Origin: CAZOWW01 sp964583765
GTDB taxonomy: Bacteria > Actinomycetota > Actinomycetes > Actinomycetales > Kineosporiaceae
Length of the DNA stretch: 23,262 bases
Assembly: GCA_964583765.1 (NCBI GenBank)
Contig: CAZOWW010000097.1
Coordinates: 1 to 23,262 of the forward strand
Reading direction: 5' to 3'
This document shows, piece after piece, positions 1 through 7,007 of the stretch. Numbering within the stretch: position 1 is the first letter of the stretch; each line of letters opens with the position of its first letter. A model generated the notes under the pieces. That model saw only the letters and a list, made by a program, of their open reading frames with translations, did no database searches and had not been told where the DNA came from. Both the position numbers and the translations under genes were made by a program.

Positions 1-67
1 CTTCGGATTCCTGGCCAGCTGGAACGGCACCAACACCGTCCCGACCGTCACCTGCCTCGCCAGCTGA
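1..67 (+). CDS. C-terminus of a secreted CBM2-containing protein (5' end outside window)
   Basis: Only the last 21 codons are present, read from base 2 to the TGA at 65-67. They encode FGFLASWNGTNTVPTVTC followed by LAS. This is the end of a family 2 carbohydrate-binding module: the SWNGTN-x-VP segment carries one of the surface tryptophans that stack on cellulose, and the final Cys normally closes the end-to-end disulfide of the module. The segment is nearly identical in DNA and protein to the end of the CE4 protein encoded next (FGFVGSWNGTNAVPAVTC), so the two modules were probably copied from each other fairly recently. The catalytic domain of this protein is outside the window and cannot be named. 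Confidence 0.85.
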   Translation, partial: FGFLASWNGTNTVPTVTCLAS

Positions 68-217
68 CCCGATCGGTCGACCGCCCACCAAGCAGCGGGC
101 CTGACCCGTCCGCCAGCAGGTCCGCCCCGCGGGCTGCTCCGAACGGGTCACGCACCGCGACCGGGCGCGCGCGGCCCAGCGTTCCCTCAGACGCCGGACC
201 TCGCGCGGCCCGTCCCA

Positions 218-239
218 GGGCCCTCGCCGGTGAGGGCCC
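218..239 (+). terminator. Hairpin terminator after the partial CBM2 gene
   Basis: GGGCCCTC (218-225) pairs perfectly with GAGGGCCC (232-239) around a 6-nt loop, about 150 nt after the upstream stop codon. There is no T tract, which is common for actinobacterial terminators. The rest of the 68-363 gap holds no gene that I can support. Confidence 0.55.
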
Positions 240-296
240 GGTCGAGTCCGGGAGGGAGCGCAGGCCCTCACCTGTGCCCTCTCGGACCTCGGCCCG

Positions 297-316
297 TGTG
301 CGAGAACCCTCGCGCA
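297..316 (+). promoter_or_regulatory. Inverted repeat, possible operator of the CE4 gene
   Basis: TGTGCGAG (297-304) and CTCGCGCA (309-316) form 8-bp arms with one mismatch around a 4-nt spacer. The element ends 47 bp before the GTG start of the polysaccharide deacetylase, a normal place for a repressor site. No regulator can be assigned. Confidence 0.3.
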
Positions 317-363
317 TGCCGGGACGACCTTCCGCTGTCCACGATTCTCGGCAGGAGACTCCT

Positions 364-1521
364 GTGAAACGCTTTCTCGCCTCCGTGACGCTCACCGCGG
401 CCCTGGGCGCCACCGCTCTCGTCGGCGTCGCCTCCGCGCCCGCCACCGCCGCCTCGTGCCCCAACGGGTACGTCGCGCTCACGTACGACGACGGACCGAC
501 CACGGGGTTCACCCAGCAGTTGCTCACGCAGCTGGCCTCGGTCGGCGCCAAGGCGACCTTCTTCATCCTGGGCCAGCACGCCCAGGATCTGCCGGACCAG
601 CTGAAGGCCGAGGCCGCCGCTGGCATGTACCTCGGCAACCACACCTGGGACCACAACGACATGGGCGGGGCGACCCAGGCCCAGATGGTCACGGAGATCT
701 CCCAGACCCAGAACATCATCCAGCAGACGGTCGGCCAGACTCCCGTGCTCTTCCGCCCGCCCTACGGGAACACGAACGCGACGCTGAAGGCGGTCGAGGC
801 GAGCTACGGCCTCACGGAGATCATCTGGGATGTCGACACGCGGGACTGGAGCGGCGTCGCCACGGCCGACATCGTGACCACGGCGGCCACCGCGACGAGT
901 GGCCAGGTCATCCTCATGCACGACGGCTACCAGACGACGGTCGACGCGGTGGCCCCGATCGTGAGCGGCATGGCCTCACAGGGGCTGTGCCCGGGCATGA
1001 TCTCGCCGGCCACGGGCCGGGCCGTCGCCCCCACCGGCACGACGACCACCACGACCACGCCGGTCACGACCACGACGACAACCACGACCACGCCGGTCAC
1101 GACCACGACGACCACGACGACGAAGCCGGTCACCACGACGACGACCACGACCAAGCCCGTCACGACCACGACGACCACGACGACGAAGCCGGTCACCACG
1201 ACGACGAGCGGTGGCACGGGCAAGGCCTGCACGGCCGCCTATGCGGTGAGCGGGCAGTGGACCGATGGGTTCCAGGGAACGGTCACGGTGACCGCGGGTA
1301 GCAGTGCGATCAGTGGTTGGAAGGTGAGCTGGACGTTCGCCAACGGTCAGGCCATCAGCCAGTCCTGGAGTGCGACCGTGACCAGCAGCGGCTCGTCGGT
1401 CACGGCGACCAACATGTCCTGGAACGGGGTCCTGGGCGTCGGGGCGAACACCAGCTTCGGGTTCGTGGGCAGCTGGAACGGCACCAACGCCGTCCCGGCC
1501 GTCACCTGCACCGCCGGCTGA
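364..1521 (+). CDS. Secreted polysaccharide deacetylase (CE4, NodB homology) with Thr-rich linker and CBM2
   Basis: A 385-residue exported enzyme predicted to remove acetyl groups from xylan, chitin or a related polymer. I chose GTG 364 because AGGAG (353-357) lies 6 nt upstream and a Sec signal peptide starts there (VKRFLASV..., cleavage near residues 29-30, APATA-A). All five CE4 motifs are visible: TYDDGP (40-45, metal and base Asp), H93-T-W-D-H97 (metal), RPPYG (131-135), D156-VDTRDW (to 162) and LMHDGY (H186). Residues about 225-285 are a linker of Thr runs broken by PV and KPV. Residues about 287-385 are a CBM2 with a terminal Cys pair (KAC...VTC) and tryptophans in SGQW, MSWNG and SWNGTN. 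The CBM2 suggests cellulose-bound plant cell wall, so acetylxylan is the likeliest substrate; chitin remains possible. Confidence 0.93.
   Translation: MKRFLASVTLTAALGATALVGVASAPATAASCPNGYVALTYDDGPTTGFTQQLLTQLASVGAKATFFILGQHAQDLPDQLKAEAAAGMYLGNHTWDHNDMGGATQAQMVTEISQTQNIIQQTVGQTPVLFRPPYGNTNATLKAVEASYGLTEIIWDVDTRDWSGVATADIVTTAATATSGQVILMHDGYQTTVDAVAPIVSGMASQGLCPGMISPATGRAVAPTGTTTTTTTPVTTTTTTTTTPVTTTTTTTTKPVTTTTTTTKPVTTTTTTTTKPVTTTTSGGTGKACTAAYAVSGQWTDGFQGTVTVTAGSSAISGWKVSWTFANGQAISQSWSATVTSSGSSVTATNMSWNGVLGVGANTSFGFVGSWNGTNAVPAVTCTAG
1036..1218 (+). repeat. ACN-codon repeat encoding the Thr-rich linker of the CE4 protein
   Basis: Nearly uninterrupted ACG/ACC codons are punctuated by CCGGTC (PV) and AAGCCGGTC (KPV), giving five irregular blocks of 6 to 9 threonines. 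The same linker grammar (PV plus a Thr run) appears in the GH6 protein of this window. Such linkers are normally O-glycosylated spacers in secreted actinobacterial glycosidases. Confidence 0.85.
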
Positions 1522-1580
1522 CCTGTCAGCCTGGTTGAACGTGGCTCTCGGTAGTTCGACCGGCACCACCTGAACACTGC

Positions 1581-1615
1581 ATCGGGCCGTCCCGGCATTC
1601 CTGGGGCGGCCCGAT
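1581..1615 (+). terminator. Terminator of the CE4 gene
   Basis: A perfect 9-bp stem (ATCGGGCCG 1581-1589 with CGGCCCGAT 1607-1615) has further CCC/GGG pairing possible in its 17-nt loop. It lies 60 nt after the stop codon and between two convergent genes, so it may work for both. Confidence 0.75.
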
Positions 1616-1677
1616 CCTCGCTTGCGGTCGGAGGGTGAGGGGGCGCTCCCGCTCGGGCTGCCGGCCGTCTTCGGGCT

Positions 1678-1726
1678 GGGGCCCGAGCAGATCAGGACCG
1701 CGTCGGACCGGGGCCCGAGCAGGTCA
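1678..1726. repeat. 32-bp-period direct repeat spanning the adenosyltransferase stop codon
   Basis: GGGGCCCGAGCAGATCA (1678-1694) and GGGGCCCGAGCAGGTCA (1710-1726) are identical at 16 of 17 positions. In the second copy the TCA is the stop codon of the minus-strand adenosyltransferase, so on that strand each unit starts with TGA. Confidence 0.8.
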
Positions 1727-2335
1727 TGGCCGGGTCTGGCGCCCGCCGCCGGGGGCCCAGAGCACGTCACCGTGCTCGCGGTTGGCGTACCGGGAGAGGA
1801 TCCACGCGAGGTCGCTGAGCCGGTTCAGGTACCGCGCGGTCAGCGGGTTCACGCCGCCCTCCGTGCCGGTCCCGTAGGTGTCCAGAGCCGTCCACACCGA
1901 GCGTTCGGCGCGACGCACGACGGTCCGGAGCACGTGCAGGCCGGCCGCGGCCGGAGTCCCGCCGGGCAGGGTGAACGAGCGCAGCGGGGGCAGCGAGGCG
2001 TTGTACCGGTCGCAGGCGTCCTCGAGGTCCGCCACGTAGGCCTCGGTGATCCGCAGGGGCGGATGCGAGGGATTCTCCGTCAGCGGCAGGCAGAGGTCCG
2101 CGCCGACATCGAAGAGATCGTTCTGCACCCGTCCCAGTAGCGCGGCGAGATCCTCGTCGAGTCCGGTGCCCGGCCCGGTGCCCTGGGCCAGGATCACCCC
2201 GATCGAGGCATTGGCCTCGTCGACGTCGGCGTAGGCGATCAACCGTGGGTCGGTCTTGGCCGTCCGGGCGCCGTTCCCCAGAGCGGTCGTCCCGTCGTCG
2301 CCGGTTCGGGTGTACACGCGGGTGAGGGCGACCAT
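1724..2335 (-). CDS. pduO: Cob(I)alamin adenosyltransferase, PduO/MMAB type
   Basis: A 203-residue cytoplasmic enzyme that transfers the adenosyl group of ATP to cob(I)alamin to give coenzyme B12. The N-terminal ATP-binding motif TRTGDDGTT (residues 9-17) is intact. The following DEANASIG, QNDLFDVGADL and C-terminal NRLSDLAWILSRYAN segments are hallmarks of the PduO-type family, unrelated to CobA/CobO. Length is normal for the family. The ATG at 2335 is preceded at 6 nt by TAGGCT and by no ribosome-binding site, suggesting a leaderless mRNA. It is divergent from murA. The coenzyme made serves methylmalonyl-CoA mutase, whose accessory genes (epimerase, meaB) are 19 kb further on. Confidence 0.93.
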   Translation of the reverse strand: MVALTRVYTRTGDDGTTALGNGARTAKTDPRLIAYADVDEANASIGVILAQGTGPGTGLDEDLAALLGRVQNDLFDVGADLCLPLTENPSHPPLRITEAYVADLEDACDRYNASLPPLRSFTLPGGTPAAAGLHVLRTVVRRAERSVWTALDTYGTGTEGGVNPLTARYLNRLSDLAWILSRYANREHGDVLWAPGGGRQTRP

Positions 2336-2347
2336 GCGGTCAGCCTA
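2336..2347 (-). promoter_or_regulatory. Leaderless -10 element of the adenosyltransferase gene
   Basis: On the minus strand TAGGCT (2347-2342) is followed by 6 nt and then the ATG. TAnnnT at this distance places transcription initiation on the start codon. No good -35 element is visible. Confidence 0.5.
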
Positions 2348-2498
2348 CGCAGGGACGGACGCGGCGTCCTGCCGGGGGAGCGGCCGCGGGAGCGGACCAG
2401 GATGTGTGCGGACCGAGATGTGTGGGGAGCGACAGGCCGGCGCCGAGCGGGACGGGGCAGTCCAGGCGTCCAGGACGCACTTCGTTCGGTACCGGGGG

Positions 2499-2526
2499 TT
2501 GAACGCGGTGCGATCGCCCCTACGAT
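2499..2526 (+). promoter_or_regulatory. murA promoter, leaderless
   Basis: TTGAAC (2499-2504), a 16-bp spacer and TACGAT (2521-2526) form a good housekeeping sigma promoter. The GTG start of murA begins 7 nt after the -10 box, so the transcript should start at or next to the start codon. No Shine-Dalgarno sequence precedes the GTG, which agrees. Confidence 0.65.
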
Positions 2527-2533
2527 CCATCCC

Positions 2534-3814
2534 GTGGAGGCGTTCCGAGTTGTCGGTGGAGCCCGGCTTGCCGGGTCGGTGCGAGTGCCCGGCGCGAAGA
2601 ACAGCGCGCTCAAGCTCATGGCGGCGGCGTTGCTGGCGCGCGGACGGACGACACTGACCGACGTTCCCGACATCCTGGACGTCCGGGTCATGGCAGAGCT
2701 CCTCCGGCGCCTGGGATGCGAGGTGGAGCATCAGCAGGAGCACGGGGTCGTGGCGATCGACGTGCCGGACCTGCCGGGTCACCGCGCCGACTACGACCTC
2801 GTGCGTGCCATGCGTGCCTCGATCAGCGTGCTCGGGCCGCTGCTCGCGCGATGTCGAGCCGCCGAGGTCGCCCTGCCGGGCGGGGACGCCATCGGGTCCC
2901 GAGGGCTGGACCTGCACGTGCTCGGCCTGGAGGCGTTGGGCGCGAGCATCCGCGTGGACCACGGCTACCTGGTGGCGCAGGCCGAGGACGGGCTGCGGGC
3001 GGGCACGGTCACGCTCGACTTCCCGAGCGTGGGCGCGACGGAGAACCTGGTCATGGCGGCGGTGCTCGCCCGCGGCGTCACCGAACTGCACAACGTGGCG
3101 CGCGAGCCGGAGATCGTGGACCTGTGCCGGATGCTGCGCCAGATGGGCGCGCGGATCGAGGGTGTGGCGACGTCCACCCTGGAGATCGAGGGGGTCGAGG
3201 AGCTCAAGCCGATCGAGCACGCGGTGGTGCCGGATCGCATCGTCGCGGGCACCTGGGCATTCGCGGCCGCGATCACCGGCGGGGACGTCGTCGTGCACAA
3301 CGGGGAGAGCGGGCACCTGGGGGTGGTCCTGGACAAGATCCGGGCCAGCGGAGCGGTGGTCAGCGAGGTCCCGGACGGGTTCCGCATCCAGGGGGCCGAG
3401 CGTCCGCGTGCGGTCGACGTCGCGACCCTGCCCTATCCGGGGTTCCCGACCGATCTCCAGCCCTTCGTGGTCACCCTGGACGCGGTGGCCGAGGGCTCGG
3501 CCATGGTGACGGAGAACCTGTTCGAGGCGAGGTTCCGGTTCGTGCAGGAGGTCGCCCGGCTCGGCGCGCAGGTACGGGTGGACGGTCACCACGCCTGGAT
3601 ACGGGGGATCCCGCGCCTGTCCGCGGCGCCGGTGGAGGCCAGTGACATCCGTGCCGGGGCGGCTCTGGTGATCGCCGGCCTGGCCGCCGAGGGGGAGACG
3701 GTCGTGCACGGGGCGCGGCACGTGGACCGGGGGTACTGCGGGTTCGACGACTCCCTGCGGGCGCTGGGTGCTCAGGTCGAGCGGGTCCGTCTGCCCGATC
3801 CCGCGTACGTGTGA
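2534..3814 (+). CDS. murA: UDP-N-acetylglucosamine 1-carboxyvinyltransferase
   Basis: First committed step of peptidoglycan precursor synthesis: transfers enolpyruvate from PEP to UDP-GlcNAc in the cytoplasm. The frame is open from an ATG at 2402, but the conserved N-terminus (VEAFRVVGGARLAGSVRVPG) begins at GTG 2534, giving 426 residues, the normal length. Lys22 (PGAKNS) is the conserved substrate-binding lysine. The active-site loop reads LPGGDAIGSRG, with Asp118 where most MurA proteins have the Cys that fosfomycin alkylates (Cys115 of E. coli). Asp at this site is established in Mycobacterium and some other groups, is catalytically competent and gives intrinsic fosfomycin resistance. The rest of the fold is intact, so the gene is functional. 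Confidence 0.97.
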   Translation: MEAFRVVGGARLAGSVRVPGAKNSALKLMAAALLARGRTTLTDVPDILDVRVMAELLRRLGCEVEHQQEHGVVAIDVPDLPGHRADYDLVRAMRASISVLGPLLARCRAAEVALPGGDAIGSRGLDLHVLGLEALGASIRVDHGYLVAQAEDGLRAGTVTLDFPSVGATENLVMAAVLARGVTELHNVAREPEIVDLCRMLRQMGARIEGVATSTLEIEGVEELKPIEHAVVPDRIVAGTWAFAAAITGGDVVVHNGESGHLGVVLDKIRASGAVVSEVPDGFRIQGAERPRAVDVATLPYPGFPTDLQPFVVTLDAVAEGSAMVTENLFEARFRFVQEVARLGAQVRVDGHHAWIRGIPRLSAAPVEASDIRAGAALVIAGLAAEGETVVHGARHVDRGYCGFDDSLRALGAQVERVRLPDPAYV

Positions 3815-3852
3815 GCCGGGCGCTCCCGTGACCTGATCGGGGGGCGGCCGTG

Positions 3853-3864
3853 CGGGAGCTCCCG
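3853..3864. other. 12-bp palindrome downstream of murA
   Basis: CGGGAGCTCCCG is a perfect palindrome 39 nt after the murA stop. With neighbouring GC it may form part of a murA terminator, but the short loopless stem makes this uncertain. This is the first recognisable element of the 329-nt gene-free stretch 3815-4143. Confidence 0.3.
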
Positions 3865-3975
3865 GCAACTGGTGACGCCGGAGCGTGGCCGATACCCCCG
3901 GATGGATGCCTCCGATCGGGGACGACCTCGCCCTTCGTAGCCATTAGGCCGAATGACGTCACACCGTGATGACGA

Positions 3976-4016
3976 TGTACAAGCAGCCTGTTACCTCGCT
4001 ACGATCCTGATCGTAG
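3976..4016 (+). promoter_or_regulatory. Probable promoter overlapped by a palindromic operator, upstream of the STAS gene
   Basis: CTACGAT (3999-4005) and ATCGTAG (4010-4016) are perfect 7-bp arms around CCTG; extending to 10 bp adds one mismatch. The left arm contains TACGAT (4000-4005), which can serve as a -10 box with TGTACA (3976-3981) 18 bp upstream as -35. A dimeric repressor bound to the palindrome would cover the -10 box. This stretch is also locally AT-richer than its surroundings. A separate TGACGTCA palindrome lies at 3954-3961. The regulator is unknown. Confidence 0.5.
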
Positions 4017-4046
4017 TGATGCGTGACGCTCGGCAAGCAGCCAGTG

Positions 4047-4096
4047 CGGCACGTCGACAACGAGGTCGGCACGTCGACGACGCGGTCGGCACCTCG
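4047..4096 (+). repeat. 20-bp tandem repeat in the STAS leader, 2.5 copies
   Basis: Units start with CGGCACGTCGAC at 4047 and 4067 and with the shortened CGGCACCTCG at 4087. The two full units differ at 2 of 20 positions. They lie between the predicted promoter and the start codon, so they should be transcribed. Confidence 0.75.
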
Positions 4097-4100
4097 TGGC

Positions 4101-4124
4101 GACCGGACGTCCCTCCGTCCGGTC
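4101..4124 (+). promoter_or_regulatory. Leader hairpin just before the STAS ribosome-binding site
   Basis: GACCGGACG (4101-4109) pairs perfectly with CGTCCGGTC (4116-4124) around a 6-nt loop. It ends 7 nt before the GAGGGAG ribosome-binding site (4132-4138). It could stabilise the mRNA 5' region or affect translation. Confidence 0.5.
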
Positions 4125-4143
4125 CGTACGTGAGGGAGTGGCA

Positions 4144-4470
4144 ATGGGTCCCACCCTGGAGATCGAGGTCGTGCGCCGGGGCGCCGAGCTGGTCCTCACC
4201 GGACGGCTGGATGCCCGGACCGCAGGGATGGCACGCGCCACGGTGCACCACGTGATCGACTCCGGGCAGGGCGATGTGCTGCTGCGCCTGGGCGGACTTG
4301 AGATCTGGGACGGCGCGGGCCTGGGGGTGCTGGCCGGGGCCGAACGTCGGGCCCGCGGCTGCGGGCGGCGGGTGGTCCTCGCCGACGTCACGGCCCGGCA
4401 GATGCGCCTGCTGCGGGCCACGCGCCTGCACCGGTTGTTCGTGATCGAGCCGCTGGCCGTGGCCTGCTGA
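4144..4470 (+). CDS. STAS-domain protein (anti-sigma factor antagonist-like)
   Basis: A 108-residue single-domain cytoplasmic protein. Start ATG 4144 has GAGGGAG (4132-4138) at good spacing. The pattern LEIEVVRRGAELVLTGRLDARTA, then DVLLRLGGLEIWDGAGLGVLAGAERRAR, is that of STAS domains such as SpoIIAA/RsbV, which bind an anti-sigma kinase and free a sigma factor. The segment normally reading D-S-S-G, where the second Ser is phosphorylated to switch the protein off, reads D56-G-A58-G here, so no phosphoacceptor is present. It may be a permanently active antagonist, or a STAS domain used for other protein contacts. No anti-sigma kinase is adjacent. The long, structured upstream region suggests tight transcriptional control. 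Confidence 0.8.
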   Translation: MGPTLEIEVVRRGAELVLTGRLDARTAGMARATVHHVIDSGQGDVLLRLGGLEIWDGAGLGVLAGAERRARGCGRRVVLADVTARQMRLLRATRLHRLFVIEPLAVAC

Positions 4471-4486
4471 ACGCGGCCTGCTGAAC
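4461..4486 (+). repeat. 14-bp tandem duplication over the STAS stop codon
   Basis: GGCCTGCTGAACGC (4461-4474) is followed directly by GGCCTGCTGAAC (4475-4486). The TGA of the first copy is the real stop codon; the second copy repeats it in non-coding sequence. Confidence 0.8.
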
Positions 4487-4529
4487 CGCGGGGCTCCTCC
4501 GACCCGCCCCTCCTCAGCGCGTGAACCCG

Positions 4530-5777
4530 TCAGCCCGGGTACCAGGCCCGGGCCATTCCGGCGACGATGCGTTCCAGGCGCTCGGCCGAGGTGGCCAGGG
4601 CCACCCGGGCGAATCCCTCGTACCCCGTGCCGAAGTGCCGCCCGTCCTGCAGCATGACGCCGCCGTCCGCCAGTGCGGTCCGGGCGGGGGACGCCAGACC
4701 GAGGGCGCGTACGTCCAGCCAGGCCAGGTAGGAGGCCTCCATCGGCGTCCAGCGGACGTCCGGCAGGTGGCGCTCGACCAGGGCCGTGAACTGGGCCCGG
4801 CGTGCCGCCAGATGGTCCAGGAGGCCGTCGAGCCAGGGCTCCCCGTGCTCGTAGGCAGCGACTGCGGCGACTGCCCCCAGAGGGCCGAGCGAGTCGTTGG
4901 CCACGTGCGGGACGGCCCGTAGCCGGCGCAGGTCCTCCGGGTCCTGGCTGATGATCTGTGCGCAGCGCAGTCCGGGGACGTTCCAGGCCTTGGATGCGGC
5001 GACCACGGTGGTCGTGTGGTCGGCGGTGCCGTCCAGGCTCGCGTACGGCAGGTGCCGGGCCCCCGCGAGGACGAGCGGGGCGTGCACCTCGTCGCTGATC
5101 ACCCGTGCCCCGTGACGGGTGACGAGGTCACGGAGGGCCGTCAGCTCCTGCTCCTCGAAGGCCCGGCCGACCGGGTTGTGCGGGTTCGACAGGAGCACCG
5201 TGCGGGCTCCGGCGGCCAGAGCGTCGTCGATGGCCTGCAGGTCCAGCGCGGGGCGGCCCGGTTCGTGCGACGCGCTTCGCCCGTCGTGCGGTGTCTCCCG
5301 CTCGCCGTTCGGCATGCTCCTCTCGTCGGGCCCGGGCCGCGTGTCCGGAACGCAGGGCACCGGCACCAGCCGGCGGCCGGTCAGCGGCACGATGTGCAGG
5401 AGCGGTGGGTACGACGGAACCGGCACGATCACCGGAGCCGGGTCCGCCAGGACCTCGAGCGCCAGTCGCACCCCGGACATCACGTCGGCGGTGAGGAGCA
5501 CCTCGTCGGGGCCGACCTTCCAGCCGTAGCGCCGCCCCACGAAGCCGGCCGTGGCCTCGGGCACTCCCGTCTGCCGGTCGAAGGCGGGGTAGCCCAGGCA
5601 GCCACGGGTGACGGCGTCGAGCACCGCCTGATGCACCTCGGGGCAGGGACGCACGTCCATCTCCGCGACCCAGGCGGCGAGCACGCCGGGAGGCGTCTGG
5701 GTCCACTTGCAGGTCCCGACGGCCCGCAGGTCGGCGTCGCTGAGATCGAAGTCGGGCACGGCGGGCTCCACGGGCAC
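4530..5777 (-). CDS. PLP-dependent C-S lyase / aminotransferase, PatB/MalY type
   Basis: A 415-residue fold-type I PLP enzyme, probably a cystathionine beta-lyase-like C-S lyase. GTG 5777 is chosen because GGAGG lies 5 nt upstream. Visible motifs: N-terminal KWTQTPPGVLAAWVAEMDV (substrate-side signature of the MalY/PatB group), NPHNPVG (198-204), SDEVHAPL (228-235) and the PLP lysine in ASKAWN (Lys263). Residues about 146-176 form a polar, low-complexity insertion absent from typical members. Located 52 nt downstream of the D-amino-acid oxidase on the same strand, so probably co-transcribed. An aminotransferase role cannot be excluded without biochemical data. Confidence 0.85.
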   Translation of the reverse strand: MPVEPAVPDFDLSDADLRAVGTCKWTQTPPGVLAAWVAEMDVRPCPEVHQAVLDAVTRGCLGYPAFDRQTGVPEATAGFVGRRYGWKVGPDEVLLTADVMSGVRLALEVLADPAPVIVPVPSYPPLLHIVPLTGRRLVPVPCVPDTRPGPDERSMPNGERETPHDGRSASHEPGRPALDLQAIDDALAAGARTVLLSNPHNPVGRAFEEQELTALRDLVTRHGARVISDEVHAPLVLAGARHLPYASLDGTADHTTTVVAASKAWNVPGLRCAQIISQDPEDLRRLRAVPHVANDSLGPLGAVAAVAAYEHGEPWLDGLLDHLAARRAQFTALVERHLPDVRWTPMEASYLAWLDVRALGLASPARTALADGGVMLQDGRHFGTGYEGFARVALATSAERLERIVAGMARAWYPG

Positions 5778-5829
5778 GGGGTCCTCCAGAACGGGACGGA
5801 GATCGGCCGGCGCGGGCAGGTTGCGCCGA

Positions 5830-6903
5830 TCAGCTGACCAGCGCGAGCACGGCGTCCCGCACCTCGTCGGCGCATCCCCAGGAGAGGGTGACGCCGTTCC
5901 CGCCGTGCCCGTAGCAGTGGACCACGACGTGTTCCGGGTCGCGCAGGGAGGGGACCCTCTCGACCTCGAGTCGTACCCGGGAGCGCACGGGTCGCAGCCC
6001 GACCCGGTGTCCGAGCACAGGCGAACGGGTGATCCCCGGCTCGAGCTGGTCCGCGCGATCCCGGATGGCCGCCGCGGCCGCCCGGTCGGGGGCCAGCGAC
6101 CAGTTCCCTGCGACGGCGGTGCCGCCGAGGACCATTCGTCGCCGGTGCGGCAGGAGGTACGTGGGTCCCTCGTCCCGGTCGGCCCCGGCGTACCACCAGC
6201 GCGTGAGTCCGGGATTCTCGACCACGACGATCTGGCCCCGGATCGGGGCGACGTGGGGGTCCTGGGCGAGGGCGTGGGCGGCCAGGCCGGTGCAGTTGAC
6301 GACGATGCCGGTCTCGGGCAGCGCCGACAGACAGAGGCGGGTCAGGGTGCCCCCGAGCGAGAGCAGGCGCTCCTGCAGGAAGGTCAGGTAGGCCGTCATG
6401 TCGATGACGGGCAGGGTCAGAGCGAGCGCGTGCGGCCACCCCGGGGCGACATCGGTCACCGGCTCGGCCGGGGCGAGATCGGCGACGCTCGCATGCCAGG
6501 CCGGCAGCCGATCGGGCGCCGAGCAGCGGAGCAGACCGGGCAGCAGCCGGACGCCGGGATCCCGGTGACGGCGGTCGGTGCGGGAGTCGCTGCCTGTCCG
6601 GTCGTCCCCTCGGGAGCCGTCGGTGGCCTGCCCGTCCGGCGTGGGGGCGTCGGGGGTCTGCCCGTCCGGGGGTTCGGTCGTGGCGAGTGAGCGGAACGCC
6701 AGCAGGCTGGGGCGCGCCCACCGGGCGACCTCGTCGAGGGGATGGGTGCTCACCGGGAGCCAGAGCGCACCCGCGGCCGCCGAGGTTGTTTCCAGCGGGA
6801 GATCCCTCGCCAGGACGTCGACGGCGAGACCGGCCTCGGCCAGCCGGACGGCACAGCTCAACCCGATGACTCCGGCACCGACGACACGGACAGCAACCGT
6901 CAT
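5830..6903 (-). CDS. D-amino-acid oxidase (FAD-dependent)
   Basis: A 357-residue flavoenzyme that oxidises D-amino acids to imino acids, releasing H2O2. The frame stays open far upstream, but the conserved start is ATG 6903, immediately before the FAD-binding VVGAGVIGLSCAVRLAEAG (GxGxxG at 9-14). Other family marks are TSAAAGALWLP, the GQIVVVE strand, GLRPVRSRVRLE containing the substrate-carboxylate Arg, and the C-terminal YGHGGNGVTLSWG FAD signature. Residues about 76-116 are an Asp/Gly/Arg-rich insertion with TPDGQ-like repeats not seen in typical enzymes. There is no peroxisomal-type tail, as expected in bacteria. It is upstream of and probably co-transcribed with the C-S lyase. The ribosome-binding site is weak (CTGGGG directly before ATG). 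Confidence 0.88.
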   Translation of the reverse strand: MTVAVRVVGAGVIGLSCAVRLAEAGLAVDVLARDLPLETTSAAAGALWLPVSTHPLDEVARWARPSLLAFRSLATTEPPDGQTPDAPTPDGQATDGSRGDDRTGSDSRTDRRHRDPGVRLLPGLLRCSAPDRLPAWHASVADLAPAEPVTDVAPGWPHALALTLPVIDMTAYLTFLQERLLSLGGTLTRLCLSALPETGIVVNCTGLAAHALAQDPHVAPIRGQIVVVENPGLTRWWYAGADRDEGPTYLLPHRRRMVLGGTAVAGNWSLAPDRAAAAAIRDRADQLEPGITRSPVLGHRVGLRPVRSRVRLEVERVPSLRDPEHVVVHCYGHGGNGVTLSWGCADEVRDAVLALVS

Positions 6904-7007
6904 CCCCAGATCATGCCGTTTCTGTGAGCGGAACGCGAGGCCGGTCCGGTTCGTCCTGCGGCGGGCGTCCGGACGAGCACCTCCGTCGCACGCGGACGGT
7001 GACGGTC

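Noticed and set aside
927..1232. Antisense frame encoding long Val runs, and similar ones at 11501 and 13318.
   Set aside because: These are the mirror of threonine codons in the linkers; they have no ribosome-binding site or family similarity.
2402..2533. An upstream ATG giving murA a 44-residue extension.
   Set aside because: The extension has no MurA similarity and includes the likely promoter; the GTG at 2534 restores the normal N-terminus.
2885..2887. Loss of the catalytic Cys in MurA as a sign of a pseudogene.
   Set aside because: Asp at this position is a known functional variant, and all other conserved regions are intact.
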